A stretch of 64,000 bases of DNA from Variovorax ginsengisoli (GCF_030486595.1 NZ_JAUJZH010000026.1:46701-110700), one strand, 5' to 3'; shown: positions 43,541-53,074, counted from the stretch's first letter. A program made the numbers and translations. Notes: generated by a model not told the origin, from the letters alone.

Positions 43541-44283
43541 GCCTGCTGCTGGACATCCGCGATCTGGACAAGCGCTTCGGCGGCCTGCACGTCACGCGCG
43601 GCGTGTCGTTCCAGCTCCACGCCGGCGACCGGCTGGCGCTGATCGGCCCGAATGGCGCCGGCAAGACGACGCTGGTCAACCAGGTCAGCGGCGTACTGCG
43701 GCCCGATGCGGGCGAGATCTGGCTGCGCGGCGAGAACGTCACCCGCCTGGGGCAGGCCCAGCGCGTGCGACTCGGCCTCGCGCGCACCTTCCAGATCACG
43801 ACGTTGGCGCCGCAGCTCCCGGTGCAACGGCAGATCGAGATGGCGCTGTTCGAGCGCGAGGGCCTGGGCGGCCGTGCCTGGCGCAGCGTGGACGCCTATC
43901 CGGCGCTGAACGCCGAGGCGCAGGCGCTGCTGCAGCGCTTCGGCCTGCGCGCCCATGCCGCCACGCCGACCGAGGACCTGGCCTACGGCGAGCAGCGGCT
44001 GGTCGAGATGGCATTGGCGCTCGCGCTGCGTCCGAAGGTGCTGCTGCTCGACGAACCGATGGCCGGGGTGCCCAGGGGCGATGGCGCGCGGCTGCTCGCG
44101 GCGCTCGATTCGCTGCCCCGCGACCTGGCCGTGCTGATCATCGAGCACGACATGGACCTGGTGTTCCGCTTCGCCAGCCGCATCGTGGTGCTGGCCGAGG
44201 GGGCCGTGCTGGCCGACGGCAGCCCCGACGACATCCGGCGCGACCCGAAGGTGCGGGCCGCCTACCTGGGCACTCCCGCATGA
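43537..44283 (+). CDS. Liv-type ABC ATP-binding protein (LivG-like)
   Basis: This 248-residue ATPase has Walker A GPNGAGKTT, signature LAYGEQRLVEMALAL and Walker B VLLLDEPMAGV. ATG 43537 was chosen because it overlaps the LivM stop; an in-frame ATG at 43501 lies inside livM. Coupled by overlap to the next ATPase gene. Confidence 0.92.
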   Translation: MSLLLDIRDLDKRFGGLHVTRGVSFQLHAGDRLALIGPNGAGKTTLVNQVSGVLRPDAGEIWLRGENVTRLGQAQRVRLGLARTFQITTLAPQLPVQRQIEMALFEREGLGGRAWRSVDAYPALNAEAQALLQRFGLRAHAATPTEDLAYGEQRLVEMALALALRPKVLLLDEPMAGVPRGDGARLLAALDSLPRDLAVLIIEHDMDLVFRFASRIVVLAEGAVLADGSPDDIRRDPKVRAAYLGTPA

Positions 44284-44993
44284 CCGAAGCGATGCTGAAA
44301 CTGGAAAGCCTGAAGGCAGGCTACGGCCCGACGACGGTGCTCGACGGCCTGTCGCTGGCCGTGGCGCCGGGCGAGCGGGTGGCGATGGTCGGACGCAACG
44401 GGGTGGGCAAGACCACGACCTTGCGCGCCATCATGGGCCTGGTGCCGCTGGCCGGCGGCCGCATCGAGTTCCTGGGCGAAGACATCTCGCGCCTGAGCCC
44501 TCACCAGCGCGCCCGGCGCGGCTTGGGCTACGTGCCCCAGACGCGCGACATCTTTCCGTCGCTCACGGTCGAGGAGAACCTGCTGGCCGGGCTCAAGCAC
44601 CGCCCGCGCAGCGCGGTCGACGAGGCCTATGCGCTGTTCCCCCGGCTGGCCGAGCGGCGGCGCAACGGCGGCACGCAGCTGTCCGGCGGCGAGCAGCAGA
44701 TGCTGTCGGTGGCTCGCGCGCTGCTGGGCCGACCCCGGCTGATCCTGCTCGACGAGCCGCTCGAAGGGCTGGCGCCGCTCATCCGCCAGGAGTTGCTGAA
44801 CGCCTTCCAGGCGATGAGCCGCGAGACCGGCATCGCCGTCGTCATCGTCGAGCAGCAGGTCGACGAGGCCCTCAGGTATGCCCGTCGGGCGCTCGTCCTC
44901 GACCACGGCACGGTCGTCCACGAGAGCGATGCGCAGGTCCTGCTGCGCGACACCGAGACGCTCGACCGGTGGGTCGGCATGGCCGTGCATTGA
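44280..44993 (+). CDS. Liv-type ABC ATP-binding protein (LivF-like)
   Basis: This 237-residue ATPase has Walker A GRNGVGKTT, signature LSGGEQQMLSVARAL and Walker B LILLDEPLEGL, with the LivF-typical YVPQTRDIFPSLTVEENL. It completes the second importer. The oxygenase gene follows after 41 bases. Confidence 0.92.
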   Translation: MTEAMLKLESLKAGYGPTTVLDGLSLAVAPGERVAMVGRNGVGKTTTLRAIMGLVPLAGGRIEFLGEDISRLSPHQRARRGLGYVPQTRDIFPSLTVEENLLAGLKHRPRSAVDEAYALFPRLAERRRNGGTQLSGGEQQMLSVARALLGRPRLILLDEPLEGLAPLIRQELLNAFQAMSRETGIAVVIVEQQVDEALRYARRALVLDHGTVVHESDAQVLLRDTETLDRWVGMAVH

Positions 44994-45034
44994 GCAGCGT
45001 CGACTCCCATCCCAACCCATCCCAGGAGATTTGC

Positions 45035-46129
45035 ATGAACACCGCCTCCATCCCGGTCGGCAGCATCCGCAAGAGCGGCGCTGCCGCCCGTTTTCCGCTC
45101 GACCGCTGGTACGTCGCCGGCTTCTCGTCGGAGCTCCAGGACCAGCCGATCGGCCGCACCTTCCTGAACCAGAAGGTGGTGCTGTTTCGCACCGGCAGCG
45201 GCGAGATCGCCGCGCTCGAAGACCGCTGCTGCCATCGCTCGCTGCCGCTGTCGTGCGGCACGGTGGAAGCCGACGGCGTGCGCTGCGGCTACCACGGCCT
45301 GCTGTATGCGCCCAGCGGACAGTGCCTCGAGATCCCCGGGCAGGAGCGCATTCCGTCCAAGGCCAGGGTGAGGTCCTACCGGGTGGTCGAGAAGGACCGG
45401 ATCGTCTGGATCTGGATGCCACGGGACGAAGACTCGGCCCCGGCCGTGGAGCCGCCTGACTATCCCCACCATGACGATCCGCGCTACAAGTTCGGCAGCG
45501 GCATGTACCACTACAAGGCGCCCTGGCAGCTGATCCACGACAACCTGCTCGACCTGAGCCACCTGGGGTACGTCCACCTCAAGACCATCGGCGGCAATGC
45601 GCGGCTGCACATGAACGCGCCGATGAAGGTGACGCAGGACGGCGACACGGTCAAGGTGGTCCGCCTGATGCCCGGCTCGACGCCACCCCCCACCTACCGC
45701 GCTGCCTGGCCCTTCGGCGACACCTGCGACCGCTGGCAGGAGATCGAGTTCCACGTGTCGCACCTGGCGATCTGGACCGGGGCCATGGAGCCCGGCTCGG
45801 GCGCCATCGACGATCCGCGGCGGGGCGGGTTCCACATGCGCGGCTTCCACGGCATCACGCCGGAGACCGAGGACACCTGCCACTACTTCTGGAGCATGGC
45901 CAGCAACAAGCACCCCGACATGCCCGAGAACATCGACACGGTGGTCGAGCAGACCGCCTACACCTTCGACGAAGACCGGGTGGTCATCGAAGACCAGTAC
46001 CGCAACATCGCCGATTTCGGCGATCGCAATTCGTGGATGGACATCCACGTGGATGCCGGCGCCAACCGGGCCCGCCGGATCGTGGAGCGGCTGCTGGCGG
46101 ACGTTCGGCCCGAGGAGGTGGCCGGATGA
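45035..46129 (+). CDS. Rieske non-haem iron oxygenase, VanA-like
   Basis: This 364-residue oxygenase has the Rieske cluster ligands C65-x-H67 and C84-x2-H87 (RCCHRS, RCGYHG) and the mononuclear iron motif DNLLDLSHLGYVH with H176 and H181. Its size and sequence fit the VanA/PobA-type (group II) demethylases and hydroxylases that use a separate reductase. AGGAG precedes ATG 45035. It should act on an aromatic or aromatic-ether carboxylic acid brought in by the preceding transporter. Confidence 0.88.
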   Translation: MNTASIPVGSIRKSGAAARFPLDRWYVAGFSSELQDQPIGRTFLNQKVVLFRTGSGEIAALEDRCCHRSLPLSCGTVEADGVRCGYHGLLYAPSGQCLEIPGQERIPSKARVRSYRVVEKDRIVWIWMPRDEDSAPAVEPPDYPHHDDPRYKFGSGMYHYKAPWQLIHDNLLDLSHLGYVHLKTIGGNARLHMNAPMKVTQDGDTVKVVRLMPGSTPPPTYRAAWPFGDTCDRWQEIEFHVSHLAIWTGAMEPGSGAIDDPRRGGFHMRGFHGITPETEDTCHYFWSMASNKHPDMPENIDTVVEQTAYTFDEDRVVIEDQYRNIADFGDRNSWMDIHVDAGANRARRIVERLLADVRPEEVAG

Positions 46130-47091
46130 CGACCGCGACGCTCAGGGTCCGGGTGAGCGCCAGGCGCGAAGAAGCCAGGGACATCGCGAGCTTCGAGCTG
46201 GTCGCGGCCGACGGGCAGGCGCTGCCCGCTTTCTCGGCCGGCGCGCACATCGACGTCAAGGTGGGGGACGGACTGGTGCGCCAGTATTCACTCTGCAACG
46301 ATTCGACCGAGACCCACCGCTACCTGATCGCGGTGCTGAAGGATCCGGCGACGCGCGGCGGCTCGAAGGCGATGCACGAGCGTGTGCGGGTCGGCGATGA
46401 ACTCGAGATCAGCGCGCCACGGAATCTTTTTCCGCTGGCGCACGAGGCCCGCCGCAGCGTCCTGCTTGCAGGGGGCATCGGGGTGACGCCGATCCTCTGC
46501 ATGGCCGAACGGCTGGCGGCGGCGCGCGCCGATTTCGAGCTGCACCATTGCACGCGCTCGCCGGAACGCACCGCGTTCCGCGAACGGATCGCCGATGGCC
46601 GGTTCGGGTCTCGCGTCCATCATCACTTCGACGACGGCCCGCCAGAGCAGAAGCTCGACCTCGCGGCCTTCATCGCGCGCCAGGACAGCGACACCCACCT
46701 GTATGTCTGCGGGCCGAAGGGCTTCATGGACGCCGTATTGAACGAGGCGCGCTCGCAGGGCTGGCCCGAGACGCGGCTCCACTACGAGTTCTTCGCTGCC
46801 GGCCCGGTCGACCGCGCGAACGACCAAGGCTTCGAGGTGCAGGTCGCCAGTTCGGGCCAGGTGGTGGCGGTGGCGAAGGACGAGACCGTGGCGCAGGCGT
46901 TGTGCAGGATCGGCATCGAAATCCCGACCTCGTGCGAGCAGGGGGTCTGCGGCACCTGCATCACGCGCGTGCTGGAAGGCGTTCCGGATCACAAGGACGT
47001 CTACTTCACGGCCGACGAGCAGGCCGCCAACGACCAGTTCACGCCGTGCTGCTCGCGCTCGAAGTCGCAGCGGCTGGTTCTGGATCTCTGA
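46126..47091 (+). CDS. Rieske oxygenase reductase, VanB-like (phthalate dioxygenase reductase family)
   Basis: This 321-residue reductase has a flavin domain (RQYSLCND), an NAD domain (LLAGGIGVTPILCMAE, YVCGPKGFMDAVL) and a C-terminal [2Fe-2S] domain with C270, C275, C278 and C308 (SCEQGVCGTC...CCS). It passes electrons from NADH to the preceding oxygenase. Its ATG overlaps the oxygenase stop by 4 bases, confirming the pair. Confidence 0.92.
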   Translation: MTTATLRVRVSARREEARDIASFELVAADGQALPAFSAGAHIDVKVGDGLVRQYSLCNDSTETHRYLIAVLKDPATRGGSKAMHERVRVGDELEISAPRNLFPLAHEARRSVLLAGGIGVTPILCMAERLAAARADFELHHCTRSPERTAFRERIADGRFGSRVHHHFDDGPPEQKLDLAAFIARQDSDTHLYVCGPKGFMDAVLNEARSQGWPETRLHYEFFAAGPVDRANDQGFEVQVASSGQVVAVAKDETVAQALCRIGIEIPTSCEQGVCGTCITRVLEGVPDHKDVYFTADEQAANDQFTPCCSRSKSQRLVLDL

Positions 47092-47112
47092 GCATGCCCT
47101 AACGAGAAGACC

Positions 47113-47598
47113 TCACTTCGGCCCCCGCCGTGCCGCCTCGATCGCCGCGATGTCGATCTTGCCCATCGTCATCATCGCGTCGAACGCGCGCTTGGCTGCC
47201 GCGCGGTCCGGGTCGGCCAGCGCCTCGGTGAGCGCGCGCGGCGTGATCTGCCAGGACAATCCCCAGCGGTCCTTGCACCAGCCGCACTCGCTGGCCTGGC
47301 CGCCGTTGCCGATGATCGCATTCCACAGCCGGTCGGTCTCGGCCTGGTCGTCGGTCGCGATCTGGAACGAGAAGGCTTCGCTGTGCTTGAACGCCGGGCC
47401 GCCGTTCAGGCCGAGGCAGGGGATGCCGACAACGGTGAACTCGACCGTCAGCACATCGCCTTCCTTGCCCGCCGGATAGTCGCCCGGCGCACGAAAGATG
47501 GTGCCTACGGCACTGTCCGGGAAGGTGTCGGCATAGAACTTCGCGGCGTCCTCGGCAGTGCCGTCGTACCACAGGCAGAGGGTGTTCTTGGGGGTCAT
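47113..47598 (-). CDS. PhnB-like VOC-family protein
   Basis: This 161-residue glyoxalase-fold protein is of the 3-demethylubiquinone methyltransferase/PhnB type: NTLCLWYDGTAEDAAKFYAD, GLNGGPAFKHSEAFSFQI and CGWCKDRWGLSWQITPRALT. ATG 47598 has AGGAG upstream and was preferred over 47646. The family is often mis-annotated as a methyltransferase; actual function is unknown. It is convergent with the reductase gene. Confidence 0.85.
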   Translation of the reverse strand: MTPKNTLCLWYDGTAEDAAKFYADTFPDSAVGTIFRAPGDYPAGKEGDVLTVEFTVVGIPCLGLNGGPAFKHSEAFSFQIATDDQAETDRLWNAIIGNGGQASECGWCKDRWGLSWQITPRALTEALADPDRAAAKRAFDAMMTMGKIDIAAIEAARRGPK

Positions 47599-47694
47599 GT
47601 CGGGTCTCCTGGAGTGTTGAACATCAGGCATCGGCCGAGCTCGCATTGTCGGATCGGTCCGATGCCGTTGTAGGCGCCGTTGGCGGAAGCCGCC

Positions 47695-48714
47695 TCAGGT
47701 GTCCGCGGCAGCAGCCTCCAGGACGCAGAAGCTGCCGGCATCGAGCACTCGCTCGAGCCGCAGCGCAGCATGCTCGAGCAGTGCGACGAAGTCCTCGCGT
47801 GTCCGCTCGCGGCCGCCCGGACCCACCAGCATGTTGAGGTCGGAGAACTTGGCGTCGCGCCCTTCATCGGGCGGTGCGATCACCCGTTCGACGATCAGCA
47901 CCTTGCTGCCTTCGCCAAGTGCGCGCCGGACCTGCGCGAGGATCCGGACCGCATCGTCGTCCTCCCAGTCGTGGATCACGGCGCGCAGCACATAGGCATC
48001 GGCGCCTTCGGGCACCGCCTCGAAGAAGCTGCCCCCGACCGTGCGGCAGCGTTCGGCGACGCCGGCGCGGGCCAGCAACGCGGCGGCGGCCGACACGACG
48101 TGCGGCTGGTCGAACAGGACCCCCTGCAGGCCCGGATGCGCGGCGAGGACCGCCGCGATCAGGGCGCCGGTGCCGCCGCCGACGTCCACCAGCATGCGGA
48201 AGCGGCCGAAGTCGCAAGTGGCGAGCAGGGCGGCGTTGGCGCGGCGCGAGAGCGTGGTCATCGCCCGGTCGAACACGGCGCTTTCTTCGGGGTGGGCGGA
48301 CCGATAGCTCCAAACGTCGGTGCCGTGGACATGGCGGAAGGCGTTTTCGCCGGTCCGCACGCTGTGCAGAAGGCCGGACCAGGCCTGCCAGTAGTAGGGC
48401 CGGCCGACGAACGCGGCCCAGCCGGCCACCGAATCCGGCGCGTCGCTGCGCAATGGCTGGCCGAGCGCCGCGAGCTCGAAGCGGTGGCCTTCGAGTTCAT
48501 GCAGCAGGCCCAGGCTCGCCAGCGCGCGCAGCAGGCGATAGAGCGTGGGAGGATGGGTGCCGGTCGCCGCGGCCAGCTCGTCGCTCGTGCGGCGGGTGTC
48601 GGCCAGCAGATCGGCGATGCCGAGCGTGGCGGCGACGTGAATCGCCTGAGACACCTGGTAGCCCTCGACCATGCGGCGAAGGGTGTTCGCCGAATCCGGA
48701 TCCGCATGTGCCAC
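47695..48714 (-). CDS. SAM-dependent O-methyltransferase (acetylserotonin-OMT type)
   Basis: This 339-residue protein has an N-terminal helical dimerisation domain with winged-helix-like ELAAATGTHPPTLYRLLRAL and a C-terminal Rossmann methyltransferase domain with VDVGGGTGALIAAVLAAHPG. The catalytic-type His lies in LRAVIHDWEDDDAVRIL. It is related to plant and antibiotic-pathway O-methyltransferases acting on phenolic hydroxyls. Its substrate is unknown; it is a separate unit from the oxygenase operon. Confidence 0.88.
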   Translation of the reverse strand: MAHADPDSANTLRRMVEGYQVSQAIHVAATLGIADLLADTRRTSDELAAATGTHPPTLYRLLRALASLGLLHELEGHRFELAALGQPLRSDAPDSVAGWAAFVGRPYYWQAWSGLLHSVRTGENAFRHVHGTDVWSYRSAHPEESAVFDRAMTTLSRRANAALLATCDFGRFRMLVDVGGGTGALIAAVLAAHPGLQGVLFDQPHVVSAAAALLARAGVAERCRTVGGSFFEAVPEGADAYVLRAVIHDWEDDDAVRILAQVRRALGEGSKVLIVERVIAPPDEGRDAKFSDLNMLVGPGGRERTREDFVALLEHAALRLERVLDAGSFCVLEAAAADT

Positions 48715-48788
48715 GGGAGCCCCCTGTCGGTTGTGTCCAGCGGGTCATTCTGGGCGCGAAAGGCGCCGGCTGCCACGTCTTTCGACCG

Positions 48789-49577
48789 CTACGTCCCCGG
48801 CTGCCCGTTGCGGAACGCCGCCTCCCCGGCCTCCGACACCTCGACCCAGCGCTGGTCGGGCGCCGCGTCCGCGGCGTAGCTGTCGTGCCAGTTCCACCAC
48901 TTGTAGGGTGCCGTCTGGGGATAGCCTTCGGGCGAGTCCTCCCACGACTCCTGCCGGCCCAGCGGCGTGATGTCGAGGTAGTTCCAGGTGCCTCCCATCT
49001 GCTCGTCGCCACGGCTCTTGATGAAGTAGGTCCGGAAGACGCGGTTGCCGTCGCGCAGGAACACGTTGGTGCCGTGCCATTCGTCGACACCGAAGTCGGC
49101 GTCGAAGCGGTCGGTGAGGGTGAACCACGGCATCTTCCAGTCCATCCGAGCCTTGAGCCGCGCGATGTCCGCCTGGGGTGCCCGCGAGACGAACACCAGC
49201 GTGGTGTCGCGTGCGTTCAGGTGCGCCAGGTGGGCAACCTGGTCGGCCACCATCGAGCAGCCCCTGCAGGCCTGTTCGGGCCAGCCGAACACGCCCGGCT
49301 CGAAGAAGGCGCGGTAGACGATCAACTGGCGCCGGCCGTCGAACAGGTCGAGCAGGCCGACCCGGCCCGCGGGCCCTTCGAAGGCATAGCCCGTGTCGAC
49401 CGCCATCCAGGGCATTCGCCGGCGCTCGGCCGCCAGGGCGTCGCGGGCGCGGGTCTGGGCCTTCTCTTTCACGAGCAGCTGCGCCCGGGCCGCCTCCCAG
49501 GCCTGCGGCGACACGATCGGTGGCCGCTGCATGGCGGGCCGTGGGCCCTTGCGTTCGTTCTCGGTGGTTGTCGCCAT
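48789..49577 (-). CDS. DUF899 thioredoxin-like protein
   Basis: This 262-residue protein matches the DUF899 family: VSPQAWEAARAQLLVKEKA, YRAFFEPGVFGWPEQACRGC (a CxxC-type motif), VSRAPQADIARLKARMDW and the C-terminal TPLGRQESWEDSPEGYPQ. It has a thioredoxin-like fold and is probably a thiol-disulfide protein of unknown role. ATG 49577 has GGAG upstream. Confidence 0.88.
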   Translation of the reverse strand: MATTTENERKGPRPAMQRPPIVSPQAWEAARAQLLVKEKAQTRARDALAAERRRMPWMAVDTGYAFEGPAGRVGLLDLFDGRRQLIVYRAFFEPGVFGWPEQACRGCSMVADQVAHLAHLNARDTTLVFVSRAPQADIARLKARMDWKMPWFTLTDRFDADFGVDEWHGTNVFLRDGNRVFRTYFIKSRGDEQMGGTWNYLDITPLGRQESWEDSPEGYPQTAPYKWWNWHDSYAADAAPDQRWVEVSEAGEAAFRNGQPGT

Positions 49578-49694
49578 GGGTGTCGTCTCCTGGTGGGCCG
49601 CTGCGCACCATGCGCAAGCGGTTCGGGGACAGTCTGGCACCGGAGGGCGAATACGGGGAGTAACAAGTGTGGCGGGGTTCCGGCCTGCGAGTCC

Positions 49695-50051
49695 CTACAA
49701 CCGGGTCCCGAGGTCCTGTCGCCGGCGGTTGGCCCAGAGATTGACCAGCGCGTCGAGCTCCGTCGCGTAGATGCCCCGCTGAGGCAGACCCGGGGAGCCG
49801 TCGTCCTGGGGCTTGCTGCGCAGGGACGCGTGCCAGAAACCATCCGAGAGCTGCCTGTACTGGCCCATGATTTCGCAGCCAAGCGGCGTCGTGAGCGAAA
49901 ACCCACAGCGGCGGATGAGCATCCCGTCGCTGCGCGATCCTTCGACGCCCTTGGTCGATACGAGCATGTAGATCCCGTCGTCCTGGAGCACGTTTTCTCT
50001 CGGGAGCTGGGTCAGGAGCTCTGGCGGCTGGCTTGAATGTGGCTTGTCCAT
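49695..50051 (-). CDS. Hypothetical protein, 118 aa
   Basis: The ATG at 50051 gives a 118-residue soluble protein without a recognised domain (MDKPHSSQPPELLTQLPREN, DGIYMLVSTKGVEGSRSDG, RGIYATELDALVNLWANRRR). Several cysteines are present. Codon bias is weaker than in neighbours. It is transcribed divergently from zwf. Function unknown. Confidence 0.55.
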   Translation of the reverse strand: MDKPHSSQPPELLTQLPRENVLQDDGIYMLVSTKGVEGSRSDGMLIRRCGFSLTTPLGCEIMGQYRQLSDGFWHASLRSKPQDDGSPGLPQRGIYATELDALVNLWANRRRQDLGTRL

Positions 50052-50181
50052 GGCTCCCTGTGTATCGGCCGACCAGAGGCAAGTTGTAGGCGGGATGTCA
50101 TGAAAAATGTGTAAGTGTTCCAGACCGCTGGCATCAAAATCGCTTGCCTCCCGGCTCGGCAACGAAGCAAGGTGACACGAA

Positions 50182-51648
50182 ATGGCGAAGATCCCTCCCG
50201 GCGTCGGTCCGCGTTTCCCGCAGGTGGTGATGCTGGTGGGCGCGACCGGCGACCTGGCCCGGCGCAAGCTGCTGCCGGGCCTGTTTCACCTCTGCAGTTC
50301 GGGCTTCATCCCCGGCTGCCGGATCATCGGCGTTTCGCTCGACGAACTCGACACCGAGGGCTTCCGCGCCGCCGCGCGCAGCGCGCTCGACGAATTCGGC
50401 AGCCGCAAGGTCCTGCCGGCCGCGTGGGACGCCTTCGCGGGGATCCTCGACTACGTGCCGCTGTCGGGCGGTGCGCAGGCGCTCAGGCGAGCGGTGGAGC
50501 GCGCCGAGAGCTCGCTCGGCGCACCCGAATGCCGGCGCCTGCACTACCTGAGCGTGCCGCCGAGCGCAGCCCTGTCGGTGGTGCGCATGCTGGGTGCGGC
50601 CGAACTGGTCGAGCGCTCGCACATCGTGATGGAGAAGCCCTTCGGCACCGACCTGGCGAGCGCGGTGATCCTCAACAGGCAATTGCACGAGGTGTTCGAC
50701 GAGGAGCAGATATTCCGCATCGACCACTTCCTCGGCAAGGAGCCGGCCCAGAACATCCTGGCCTTCCGTTTCGCCAACGGCCTGTTCGAGCCGATCTGGA
50801 ACCGCAACTTCATCGACCACGTGCAGATCGACGTGCCCGAGACCCTCGGGCTGGGCAAGCGTGCGGGCTTCTACGAGCAGACCGGCGCCTACCGCGACAT
50901 GGTGGTGACGCACCTGTTCCAGATCCTCGGCTTCATGGCGATGGAGCCGCCCACCGCGCTCGAACCGGCGCCGATCAGCGAGGAGAAGAACAAGGTCTTC
51001 CGCAGCATGCTGCCGATCGTGCCGGCGGACGTGGTGCGCGGGCAGTACAGCGGCTACCGCCAGGAGGAGGGCGTCGACCCCGACTCCGACACCGAGACGT
51101 TCGTCGCGCTCAAGTGCCACATCGACAACTGGCGCTGGGCCGGCGTGCCCTTCTTCCTGCGCACCGGCAAGCGACTGGCCGAGGGGCAGCGCATCATCTC
51201 CATCGCCTTTCGCGAACCGCCCAAGAGCATGTTCCCGCCCGGCTCCGGGGTCGGCGCGCAGGGGCCGGACCACCTGACCTTCGACCTGGCCGATGCGTCG
51301 AAGATGTCGCTGTCCTTCTACGGCAAGCGGCCCGGGCCGGGCATGCGGCTGGACAAGCTGAGCCTGCAGTTCGCGATGCGCGACACCGGGCTGGTCGGCG
51401 AGGTGTTGGAGGCCTACGAGCGCCTGATCCTGGACGCCATGCGCGGCGACCGCACCTTGTTCACGACCGCCGAGGGCATCGAACGCCTGTGGCAGGTGTC
51501 GACGTCGCTGCTCGAAACGCCGCCGCCGGTGCGGCTCTACGAACCGGGCTCCTGGGGACCGAAGGCGATCCACCAGCTGATCGCGCCGCACGCCTGGCGG
51601 CTGCCTTTCGAGCGCGTCTGGCGGGATCCGAACAAGGCGGGCAGCTGA
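50182..51648 (+). CDS. zwf: Glucose-6-phosphate 1-dehydrogenase
   Basis: This 488-residue enzyme has the NADP loop GATGDLARRKL (20-30) and the substrate signature RIDHFLGKE at residues 179-187, with the catalytic His in the NWRWAGVPFFLRTGKRL-type C-terminal region intact. It commits glucose-6-phosphate to the pentose phosphate or Entner-Doudoroff route and supplies NADPH. No pgl or edd gene adjoins it, so it appears stand-alone. Confidence 0.95.
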   Translation: MAKIPPGVGPRFPQVVMLVGATGDLARRKLLPGLFHLCSSGFIPGCRIIGVSLDELDTEGFRAAARSALDEFGSRKVLPAAWDAFAGILDYVPLSGGAQALRRAVERAESSLGAPECRRLHYLSVPPSAALSVVRMLGAAELVERSHIVMEKPFGTDLASAVILNRQLHEVFDEEQIFRIDHFLGKEPAQNILAFRFANGLFEPIWNRNFIDHVQIDVPETLGLGKRAGFYEQTGAYRDMVVTHLFQILGFMAMEPPTALEPAPISEEKNKVFRSMLPIVPADVVRGQYSGYRQEEGVDPDSDTETFVALKCHIDNWRWAGVPFFLRTGKRLAEGQRIISIAFREPPKSMFPPGSGVGAQGPDHLTFDLADASKMSLSFYGKRPGPGMRLDKLSLQFAMRDTGLVGEVLEAYERLILDAMRGDRTLFTTAEGIERLWQVSTSLLETPPPVRLYEPGSWGPKAIHQLIAPHAWRLPFERVWRDPNKAGS

Positions 51649-51756
51649 GGCCGGACCCAGGGGCGGAAGGCGCCTCGTACCCACGACCTGAGTAGGCACA
51701 CTGGCGCTGGCGGCCGTGGCAACGATACTGGGCCCCTCGGAGAATGGAGGTCGCGT

Positions 51757-52068
51757 ATGGCTCAGCATGCAATCACGGCGGTCCACTACGCGGGCGACAA
51801 GATCGACCTCGTGGCGGTTCATCCGGTCCTGGACAAGGAGTTCGGTTCGACCGGGCTGGCGCTGGGAGCGGCGCAGCGGATCAGCGTCGGCGAATGCGCC
51901 GACCTGCTGGCGGCCGGCGAGGAGGTCTGCCTCGCGCGGCGGACCGAAAACCACGCCTGGGAGATCGTTTGCGATGTCGAACTGCTGCCCGGCCGGCGCG
52001 AGATCACCGGCGTCGACATCGTGAATCGGCCCAACGACGCCTTGCGGAGCATGCCCAGCTGGGGATAG
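51757..52068 (+). CDS. Hypothetical protein, DUF3892-like (103 aa)
   Basis: ATG 51757 is preceded by GGAGG. The product is a small beta-rich protein (QHAITAVHYAGDKIDLVAVH, ISVGECADLLAAGEEVCLA, VDIVNRPNDALRSMPSWG). It loosely resembles DUF3892, tentatively. Function unknown. The 108-bp gap from zwf has no clear hairpin terminator. Confidence 0.6.
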   Translation: MAQHAITAVHYAGDKIDLVAVHPVLDKEFGSTGLALGAAQRISVGECADLLAAGEEVCLARRTENHAWEIVCDVELLPGRREITGVDIVNRPNDALRSMPSWG

Positions 52069-52350
52069 CGGGGCGCTTCAGGGATTCGCGCGCGTCAGGA
52101 GACACGGCTCTCGACCATTGTTGCGTCGAAGCGACAGATCGCGCGTGCGACTTCGAGCGCCTTGCGGCTGGCCAATCCCCCCCATCTCGCGGCTGGTGGC
52201 CGCCGTTTGACTCAGGTTTTCTTCCGACTTGCCTCGTCCATCCAAGGCGTGCGCGTGCTTGACCTGATCCGAGTCTGACCATAAAAATGTGATAAACGTA
52301 TAACTATGTAACTTTCCGCGGGCGCTCCAGAACCCGCGCCAGGAGGGCCC
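52069..52350 (+). promoter_or_regulatory. Intergenic region with AT-rich promoter candidate
   Basis: No gene could be supported in this 282-bp gap. Its last 90 bases are AT-rich. TTGACC at 52259-52264 is followed by weak -10-like sequences, CATAAA at 52280-52285 and TATAAC at 52299-52304. One of them probably drives the lipoprotein gene at 52351, which has AGGAG about 8 bases before its ATG. Confidence 0.3.
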
Positions 52351-53070
52351 ATGAGGAAAATCGCCGGCATCGCTTGCGCTGCCATGCTCTTGAGCGCCTG
52401 TTCGACAGGGCCGCAGCGACCGCCTGCCGGCCCGGGCTCGGGCGTGGGCGCGGCCTACGTGCCGATGGTCGAGCCAGGTCCTGCCAGCGGCCCGCCGGGG
52501 GGCGCGTCCTATGAGACGCTGGTCGCCAAGTGTCAACGCGAGGCGAGCGGCCTGCCGTTCATCAAGACCGAGGACCATGACGCCGCCCTGATCGTGGTCG
52601 GCGTCGGCGTGGGTGCCGCGATCGGTTGGAACATCGGGCACACGTACTGGGACGATCGCGCGTTCGCCATCCCCCTCGTCGCCGCCGCGTCGCTGCCCAT
52701 CGCGGGGCTCATGGGCCTCTTTGCCCAGTGGGTGTATTCGCCCCAGACGGCTGTCTGGCGCAAGAAGCAGGAGACGCAGGTCGCCAACTGCATGGCCCGC
52801 TCCGGCTACAAGAACGTCGACCCCACGGTCCTCGTGACCTGGCTTGCGGTGCCGGCGAGCAGCATGGCGACCCGACCGACCGGGCGCGACACCTTCACGG
52901 CGGAGAAGCTGGCGAAATCCCGCAACTGCGCGGCCACGCCGATGGCCACGCTGGTCGCCAAGGGACCGGGCTTCGAAGACTATCGCGTCGCCTGCACGAA
53001 CGCGCCCGAGATCGCCATCCATTGCGAGTTCGGCCAGTGCCGGGCCAGCAGCGACTACGCCGCCCGATAG
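52351..53070 (+). CDS. Hypothetical lipoprotein, 239 aa
   Basis: The signal MRKIAGIACAAMLLSACSTG has a lipobox (LLSAC). The body includes an Ala/Gly-rich hydrophobic segment (ALIVVGVGVGAAIGWNIGHT), a second hydrophobic segment near 112-128, and a C-terminal Cys-rich end (IHCEFGQCRASSDYAAR). It is followed 4 bases later by the pilin-fusion gene and probably belongs to the same transcript. No family is recognised. Confidence 0.7.
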   Translation: MRKIAGIACAAMLLSACSTGPQRPPAGPGSGVGAAYVPMVEPGPASGPPGGASYETLVAKCQREASGLPFIKTEDHDAALIVVGVGVGAAIGWNIGHTYWDDRAFAIPLVAAASLPIAGLMGLFAQWVYSPQTAVWRKKQETQVANCMARSGYKNVDPTVLVTWLAVPASSMATRPTGRDTFTAEKLAKSRNCAATPMATLVAKGPGFEDYRVACTNAPEIAIHCEFGQCRASSDYAAR

Positions 53071-53074
53071 GCCG

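Noticed and set aside
52069..52350. Gene in the gap before the lipoprotein
   Set aside because: Open frames there show no start signal, conserved motif or codon bias. The region is AT-rich near its end and looks like promoter sequence.
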